Shown here piece by piece: positions 6,651 to 11,266 of a stretch of DNA of 11,266 bases (position 1 is the stretch's first letter; each line of letters opens with the position of its first letter). The DNA comes from Candidatus Parcubacteria bacterium (GTDB lineage Bacteria > Patescibacteriota > Patescibacteriia > Patescibacteriales > UBA12075), in NCBI GenBank assembly GCA_023140595.1, contig JAGLLI010000067.1, forward strand, positions 1-11,266, given 5' to 3'. The notes under the pieces were generated by a model. That model did not search any database, was not told the origin of the DNA, and saw nothing but the letters and a program-made list of their open reading frames with translations. The translations under genes were made by a program, and so were the position numbers.

Positions 6651-6688
6651 GTCATCTCGACCGAAGCGACAGCGGAGCGGAGAGATCT
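6651..6688. repeat. GC-rich dispersed-type repeat at a gene junction
   Basis: A 38-base GC-rich block begins GTCATCTCGACCGAAGCGAC on the plus strand and ends GCGGAGCGGAGAGATC. Its ends can pair imperfectly (ATCTC with GAGAT, CCG with CGG). Its composition contrasts sharply with both sides. Repeats of this form (CATCTCGACCGAAGCG...GGAGAGATC) are familiar from other bacterial genomes as dispersed intergenic elements; only one copy is seen here. It supplies the last 12 codons of the gene at 6652-7383 and the alternative start of the NuoF-like gene. Confidence 0.65.
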
Positions 6689-7383
6689 TTAATACATGAA
6701 GATATTACATCTTGAAGAAATTTATAATAATTTTTTTCAACAACATTAATTGATTCTGTTAATAATTCTTTTATTATTTTTTCAGAATAATAGGTTTTTT
6801 TCAATTTGTTTATCAAGTGCGTATAAAACTGTATAGATTTGTCTCGTGATGATAAATCCATTTCAAGTAAAAAATTATTAAATTTTTTTACTGAATTTTT
6901 TGTTTTACCTATTTCTAAATTAAAAAATTCACTAAATACTTCTGAAATTTGACTTATATTATTATTTGCTGATTTTAAAACAGGCTTTATTTCATTTATT
7001 AAATTTGGCGTATTCTCAACCAGTAGTATTTCAACAGCAAATTCAATAAAATTATGAGCTGTATTTAAGGAATTTTTAGGAAAATATTCTTTAATTTGCT
7101 TTAAAATTTTTTTTCCTTTAACATAAGCGTATCCATTTTCACCATGTACAAACCTGTCTATGCCTTTTGGCTCTTCATGCAACAACAACCCTTCGGCAAA
7201 ATCAATCAAACTGGAACAATTTTGCTTAATGTAATCAGAAAATTCTTCTGTTTTAGCTTCCATTATATCCCAATCAACAACCCCAACTATTGGAATATCT
7301 GGAAATACTGAACCGTATAATAAAAGAGGTTTTGCGCTATTTGCTATTTGTTTTGCGCAATAAACATGGGTTAATGGAAACAT
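6652..7383 (-). CDS. Possible zinc-dependent phospholipase C-like (PF00882-type) protein
   Basis: This 243-residue protein begins MFPLTH, has YGSVFPDIP at 23-31, and shows candidate metal ligands His6, Asp29, Asp39, His69, His80 and His110 with Glu114 (HNFIE). The pattern of an early TH, a G...PD segment and later spaced His/Asp residues fits the all-helical zinc-dependent phospholipase C / S1-P1-like fold, often found in uncharacterised bacterial proteins. The second half is Lys/Asn-rich and helical with no recognisable motif. The substrate is unknown and it may not be a phospholipase. It starts 22 bases after GAPDH with a weak AAGA site. The last 12 residues (KDLSAPLSLRSR) are encoded by the GC-rich repeat, so the original stop was probably lost or replaced. 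Confidence 0.55.
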   Translation of the reverse strand: MFPLTHVYCAKQIANSAKPLLLYGSVFPDIPIVGVVDWDIMEAKTEEFSDYIKQNCSSLIDFAEGLLLHEEPKGIDRFVHGENGYAYVKGKKILKQIKEYFPKNSLNTAHNFIEFAVEILLVENTPNLINEIKPVLKSANNNISQISEVFSEFFNLEIGKTKNSVKKFNNFLLEMDLSSRDKSIQFYTHLINKLKKTYYSEKIIKELLTESINVVEKNYYKFLQDVISSCIKDLSAPLSLRSR

Positions 7384-7405
7384 AATTATCTTAATTTTAT
7401 AATTA

Positions 7406-8422
7406 TTAAAGTTCTAAATACTTTTTCTTCTTAATATACCAACACAAATCCACAACCCTGCTGGCATAACCCCATTCATTATCATACCAAGCAATCACTT
7501 TTACTAAATCGCCGTCAACCACTTTTGTGCAATTTAAGTCAACAATCGCGCTTGCACTATTTTTCACTATATCCGCAAGCACCAAAGGCTCTTCCGTAGC
7601 TTCAATATAATTTTTATAAACGGCTCCGCGAGCCGCTTTTTTAAATGCTTGATTTACCTGTTTTTCATCAACCTTTTTTTTAGTAACAAAACAAACATCA
7701 ACCAAAGAACCGACCGGAGTTGGCACGCGGATTGCCATGCCGTCAAATTTATTTTTTAAAGACGGTATTGTTTGCGTGGTGGCAATTGCCGCCCCCGTCG
7801 TAGTCGGTATAATATTTTGCGCCGCAGCCCTTGCTCGTCGCAGGTCAGTATGCGGTCCGTCAACTAAATTTTGATCAGCAGTATAAGAATGAATTGTGGA
7901 CATCACGGCTTTTTTAATGCCAAAATTATCTTTAATTATTTGCGTAACAGGAGCCAAACAATTTGTCGTGCAAGAAGCATTAGAAATAATTTTGTCGTTT
8001 TTATTAATCTTTTTCTCGTTTACGCCTAGAACTATTGTTTTAATGCCGTCGCCTTTTCCAGGCGCGCTGATTATTACTTTTTTAGCTCCTGCTTTAATAT
8101 GCAAACCAGCATCCTGCTTTGTCCTAAATCTGCCGGTACATTCCAAAACAATATCAATTTCCATTTCTTTCCATGGCAACTGCGCCGGATCTTTTTCCGC
8201 TAATATTTTATATTTTTTCCCGGAAACACTAATACTGTCAGTACCGCACTCAATATTTTTTTCATACTTCCCGTAGCAAGTATCATATTTTAATAAATGA
8301 GCCAAAGTTTTTGTATCAGTTAGGTCGTTAATTGCCACAACATTAAAATCTTGTCTGTTTTCAAGCATTATTTTAAATACTGCCCGGCCAATCCGGCCAA
8401 AACCGTTTATTGCGATATTCAT
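7406..8422 (-). CDS. gap: Glyceraldehyde-3-phosphate dehydrogenase, NAD-type
   Basis: GAPDH oxidises glyceraldehyde-3-phosphate with phosphate to 1,3-bisphosphoglycerate in cytoplasmic glycolysis and yields NADH. At 338 residues it has the normal length. The Rossmann motif NGFGRIGR is at 6-13. Asp33 in INDLTD suggests NAD rather than NADP. The active site SNASCTTNC places the catalytic Cys at 151, with His178 in STIHSY. Later landmarks are TGAA after residue 200 and the WYDNEWGYA segment near the C-terminus. Nothing is missing. It lies 34 bases after tgt and 22 before the next gene, without a clear Shine-Dalgarno site. Its position upstream of the NADH-binding hydrogenase-type subunit fits a glycolysis-to-H2 redox link, which is inference. 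Confidence 0.97.
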   Translation of the reverse strand: MNIAINGFGRIGRAVFKIMLENRQDFNVVAINDLTDTKTLAHLLKYDTCYGKYEKNIECGTDSISVSGKKYKILAEKDPAQLPWKEMEIDIVLECTGRFRTKQDAGLHIKAGAKKVIISAPGKGDGIKTIVLGVNEKKINKNDKIISNASCTTNCLAPVTQIIKDNFGIKKAVMSTIHSYTADQNLVDGPHTDLRRARAAAQNIIPTTTGAAIATTQTIPSLKNKFDGMAIRVPTPVGSLVDVCFVTKKKVDEKQVNQAFKKAARGAVYKNYIEATEEPLVLADIVKNSASAIVDLNCTKVVDGDLVKVIAWYDNEWGYASRVVDLCWYIKKKKYLEL

Positions 8423-8456
8423 AAAATTTAAATTTTATTGATTTATTATTTTTATA

Positions 8457-9575
8457 TTATAACATATTCCGCATCAATTTTCCATAAAACTCCAAATTAT
8501 TCAAACTGGCAAGCCGCGCTCCAAGCGGATCTTTAATCTTAAATAAATGATGCAAATAAGCCAGCGAATACTCTCTTAATTCAATCAATTCACTGTTCGT
8601 ATTTATCGGGCTAAAATCATCCGCAAACTTAGCATTGTTAATATTTATAGTATTATAAAATTTATCATTCGTAATTCGTAATTCGTAATTGTTAATTGTC
8701 TCAAAGAGGCGTCCATGCCTCCCTTCCCGAGTCGGAATAACGCAATCAAACATATCCCAGCCCATGTTAGCGCACCTGACAATATCTTCCGGCGTGCCAA
8801 TGCCAAGCGCAAAGCGAATTTTATTTTCCGGAATTAAATCAGCTGTAAATTGCAAAACTTCTTCTAAAAAATTTCCTTTCGCGTCAACCGGTCTTGCGCC
8901 AAATCCATAGCCGTCAAAATCAAGTTTGATTAATTCTTTCGCGCATTTTTCGCGCAAATCCAACTCAGCTCCGCCTTGCACAACCCCAAAAAGCAATGGC
9001 GCTTCTTCAGATTTTATTTTTCTTTTTTTAATCTGCGCTAAATATTCTTTTTTGCATCGTTTTGCCCACGCTATTGTTCTGTTTACGGATGCCTCTAAAT
9101 CCTCGCGAGAAAATTCATTTGGCGGGCAATCATCCAAACACACCATCATATCAACCCCCAAATCAAACTGGATTTGTATGGATTTTTCCGGTGTTAATTC
9201 ATGCCAAGAACCGTCTATTGGAGATTTGAATTCAACATGCGTATCATAAATTTTCCCCATTTCTTTAGACCGATGAATCAAGGAAAAAACCTGAAAACCT
9301 CCGCTGTCAGAAAGCAAAGGCTTATCAAAATTCATAAATTTATTAACCCCGCCGGCTTTTTTAATCAAATCCATTCCGGGCTGCAAATATAAATGATAAG
9401 TATTAACAACCATTGCTTCTAGTCCGATTTTTTCCAACTCTTTATTGCAAATATTTTTTACAACAGCCCTGGTCGCGTCCGGCATAAAAAACGGAGTTTG
9501 AATAACTCCGCGTTTTGTTTTTATCTCGCCAATCCTTAATTTGGTTTTGCCTGATTTATGAATAATTTTAAACAT
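8457..9575 (-). CDS. tgt: tRNA-guanine transglycosylase without the zinc site
   Basis: Bacterial Tgt exchanges guanine 34 in the anticodon of GUN tRNAs for preQ1, the entry to queuosine. At 372 residues it has the family's length. The general acid/base Asp90 (LLSDSGGFQ), the VVQGG loop at 198-202, LGIGTPEDI (258-265) and the nucleophile Asp277 (DCVIPTR) are present. Two oddities are visible. The C-terminal zinc ligands, normally CxCxxC and a His, are replaced: Ser328, Leu330, Leu333 and Asn359 stand at the expected positions, although YSLAYLHHL and LGARL around them are conserved. About 13 extra residues (around 293-307, NNYELRITN) are encoded by a TACGAAT heptamer repeat. The C-terminal helix also ends early. 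It starts 12 bases after the upstream gene. Activity without zinc is uncertain. Confidence 0.95.
   Translation of the reverse strand: MFKIIHKSGKTKLRIGEIKTKRGVIQTPFFMPDATRAVVKNICNKELEKIGLEAMVVNTYHLYLQPGMDLIKKAGGVNKFMNFDKPLLSDSGGFQVFSLIHRSKEMGKIYDTHVEFKSPIDGSWHELTPEKSIQIQFDLGVDMMVCLDDCPPNEFSREDLEASVNRTIAWAKRCKKEYLAQIKKRKIKSEEAPLLFGVVQGGAELDLREKCAKELIKLDFDGYGFGARPVDAKGNFLEEVLQFTADLIPENKIRFALGIGTPEDIVRCANMGWDMFDCVIPTREGRHGRLFETINNYELRITNDKFYNTININNAKFADDFSPINTNSELIELREYSLAYLHHLFKIKDPLGARLASLNNLEFYGKLMRNML
8667..8697. repeat. ATTCGTA heptamer tandem repeat inside tgt
   Basis: Three exact ATTCGTA copies (8667-8687) are followed by ATTGTTA and ATT. On the coding strand this reads as TACGAAT units and encodes NNYELRITN. 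It coincides with an insertion of about 13 residues relative to the usual Tgt sequence and keeps the frame. Such heptamer tracts occur as short dispersed insertions in related genomes (recalled, not checked). Confidence 0.85.
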
Positions 9576-9587
9576 TTTTAAAAAAAC

Positions 9588-11266
9588 CTACTCCACGATC
9601 CCATCCCCTTGCGCGATTGAATCGTCTTCCAACTTAGTGGTTTTGGCTTTGGTTATTTTGCTTAATTCCGCTTTGGTTTTGTCGTCTATGGCGCAAGCCT
9701 CGGAGCCCGGCAATAAAACCATAATTTTATTTTTGTCATCTTCAGACGGCGTTACGCTTATGCTAAATTCACCGCTAGCCTGAAAAACAGTAACAGGCAA
9801 ACGTCCAATTTTCCAATGAACTTCTTGTGAGACTTCATCATATTTTATCTCGCCAACAGTCGCCCTGTTTTTATTATCCCAATCCACATATTCAGGCAAT
9901 TTGACTTTAATTATTAAATCTTTTAACTCATGCAAATTATTGCTTAAATTCCAATAAACTTTATAACTGGTAGCCTCGCCCACTTTTGGCGGATGAGGAC
10001 CTGTGCCAACAGGAATGTTGTCTTCATTAAAATATTTAATAGCCTCGCTTAATTCCAAGTCGCTATTAATAATATTTACAATAGTATTGCTTAAATTATC
10101 TTCAATGCCTGTCTGCTCTTCCTCTTCACCGAATTGGCCTATACTGAATTGCGCGTAACTTTTAATTTGGTATTCTTGATCGTTTCCGGCTGTTGCGGCT
10201 TTCATAACTTCCACTGAAAAATCAATAACTCCTTCTTGATTTTGTTCCACTGTTGCCAAAGATGGAATCTCTTCTTTTGTCCAAGTTATGGTGTTGCCCC
10301 GTTCTTTGCCTTTTGCGTCAAATTGCATAGTGGTCCAGTCCAAAAAATCACTTTCCAAAACCGCCATAATTACCACATTTTTCATTTCAGTTTCGCCTTT
10401 ATTTTTATAAACAATTGAATAATTTAAAGTATCTCCGAAATTAACTCCTTTGTCTTCACGGGCGCCGTTTATAATCAAGGTTAAATTTAAATCGCTTTTC
10501 ATTACTTCAAAATTTAAAATTTCATCTTTAAATTTTGTATAATCTTCATCATTCCGCGTATATTCAAAACTAAAACGCAATTCCTCTTTTTCCGTTTCTT
10601 TTTCCAAAAATTTAATTCTTATCGGCAGCATCGCCTCGTCCTGCCCGACTTCGCTGATTTGCCACACCCCAGGCCTTTCTTGCTTAAAAACAGCTAATTT
10701 TTCCATACCCTCTCCTGCGTAACTTAATATTTCCACATTTTCTTTCGGCTCCAGAGTCAGGCGAAAATTATTTATAAAATTATTTTCCTTGGCATTAAAA
10801 TGAAGTATTAATTCCTCAATTTCGCCCACCAAAACACTGTTCGCGCATTCAAAATCAAAATTAATTCCAATATCGTTAATAACGGTATTTATTGAAGTTT
10901 CTTTTTTAAATTCCGAAGAAAAATTTTCAGGACTATAGTTCATTTCCGCGAACATAATGCCTGTTTCATCTTTAGCCGCAAGCATCATGCCTTTTATTTT
11001 AATGTTGCCTGCTGAATGCGGAGGCAAAAATTCAATTTCCCATACTGTGTTATTTTCGGTTTTGGCCTCGGGATAAACATCCAGAGCCTTAAAATGTTCC
11101 GGATAATTCACTTGAATATGTATATTCTTTATGGCTATATTGCTATTGTTTTTATAGCGCAAAGTATAAAAATATTCCTCGCCGGCAGCGACTTCTGTCT
11201 CTCCTTCAAGAAAAAAATCAACTGCTGTTGCGTCAGTCCCACTTTGCAAATATAAATTATTATATC
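9588..11266 (-). CDS. DUF11-like repeat protein, N-terminus outside window
   Basis: The frame stays open to the right edge, so the true start lies outside; a TTG at 11249 is in frame but has no ribosome site and is preceded by open codons (YNNLY). The visible part of about 558 residues is beta-rich, built of repeated immunoglobulin-like modules of the DUF11 / conserved-repeat type. Examples are FFLEGETEVAAGEEYFYTL near the start, GDTLNYSIVYKNKGETEMKN in the middle, and KVGEATSYKVYWNLSNN near the end. It ends in an acidic tail (DDSIAQGDGIVE) without an LPXTG or C-terminal membrane anchor. In related bacteria such proteins carry an N-terminal membrane segment and expose the repeats outside the cell; that part is not visible. 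Its role may be envelope structure or attachment. It ends 12 bases before tgt. Confidence 0.8.
   Translation of the reverse strand, partial: YNNLYLQSGTDATAVDFFLEGETEVAAGEEYFYTLRYKNNSNIAIKNIHIQVNYPEHFKALDVYPEAKTENNTVWEIEFLPPHSAGNIKIKGMMLAAKDETGIMFAEMNYSPENFSSEFKKETSINTVINDIGINFDFECANSVLVGEIEELILHFNAKENNFINNFRLTLEPKENVEILSYAGEGMEKLAVFKQERPGVWQISEVGQDEAMLPIRIKFLEKETEKEELRFSFEYTRNDEDYTKFKDEILNFEVMKSDLNLTLIINGAREDKGVNFGDTLNYSIVYKNKGETEMKNVVIMAVLESDFLDWTTMQFDAKGKERGNTITWTKEEIPSLATVEQNQEGVIDFSVEVMKAATAGNDQEYQIKSYAQFSIGQFGEEEEQTGIEDNLSNTIVNIINSDLELSEAIKYFNEDNIPVGTGPHPPKVGEATSYKVYWNLSNNLHELKDLIIKVKLPEYVDWDNKNRATVGEIKYDEVSQEVHWKIGRLPVTVFQASGEFSISVTPSEDDKNKIMVLLPGSEACAIDDKTKAELSKITKAKTTKLEDDSIAQGDGIVE

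Noticed and set aside
6652..6654. TGA recoding (Gly or selenocysteine)
   Set aside because: TGA appears as a terminal stop, Trp uses TGG, and conserved Gly positions use GGN codons. HydA cluster ligands are Cys.
6635..6655. ATG at 6655 as start of the NuoF-like gene
   Set aside because: It lies in a GC-rich repeat and lacks a ribosome site; AAGGA precedes the ATG at 6634. The ATGA overlap keeps it possible but less likely.
7896..8276. Plus-strand open frame of 126 codons opposite GAPDH
   Set aside because: It lies wholly antisense to a clear gap gene, has no ribosome site and no recognisable motif. The other plus-strand frames opposite hydA, tgt, the NuoF-like gene and the membrane protein were dropped for the same reason.
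8667..8697. CRISPR or regulatory iterons
   Set aside because: Units are 7 bases with no spacers and the tract is in frame inside tgt, so a coding short tandem repeat explains it.
11247..11249. TTG at 11249 as start of the DUF11-like gene
   Set aside because: The frame continues open to the window edge and no ribosome site precedes the TTG, so the gene is better read as truncated by the window.

Overview
The window is AT-rich and densely coded, with almost every gene on the minus strand. It looks like a piece of a small fermentative bacterium, most likely of the Candidate Phyla Radiation (Patescibacteria, Parcubacteria-like). That placement is inferred from the compact directon with gaps of a few tens of bases, the weak or absent Shine-Dalgarno sites, the large protein of DUF11-like repeats, and short GC-rich or heptameric repeats sitting inside or across genes. 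TGA is used as a stop (end of the gene at 6652-7383) and Trp is read from TGG, so the code appears standard and the TGA=Gly groups (Gracilibacteria, SR1) are unlikely. No rRNA, tRNA, CRISPR array or transposase was seen.

Layout in minus-strand transcription order: a 5'-truncated DUF11-like surface-type protein (9588-11266); tRNA-guanine transglycosylase tgt (8457-9575), lacking all zinc ligands and carrying a heptamer-repeat insertion; glyceraldehyde-3-phosphate dehydrogenase (7406-8422); a possible zinc-dependent phospholipase C-like protein (6652-7383) whose 3' end is a GC-rich repeat; a minimal NuoF/HydB-like flavoprotein (5594-6634); a GHKL ATPase (4988-5560) and a DUF4325 STAS-like protein (4679-4960) that resemble an anti-sigma/anti-anti-sigma pair; a multi-pass membrane protein (3816-4631); a 46-residue peptide ending in CxxCxxCxxC (3560-3700); and, beyond one small plus-strand gene (3180-3410), the [FeFe]-hydrogenase HydA (1348-3078), followed 13 bases later by a PreP-like M16C metallopeptidase that runs off the left edge (1-1334).

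Metabolic reading (inference): GAPDH makes NADH, the NuoF-like subunit could take electrons from NADH, and the ferredoxin-type HydA could release them as H2. No NuoE/HydC-like subunit and no HydE/F/G maturases are in the window. The ATPase/STAS pair and the two small genes lie between the two hydrogenase subunits, so they are candidates for regulators or accessory factors of the redox module.

The oddest region is 3079-3815. Two convergent small genes have near-identical leaders with consensus Shine-Dalgarno sites, unlike the rest of the window. A perfect 11-bp hairpin between them repeats the same Shine-Dalgarno sequence and its complement. A 19/21 inverted repeat brackets the hairpin and the Cys-rich peptide gene.
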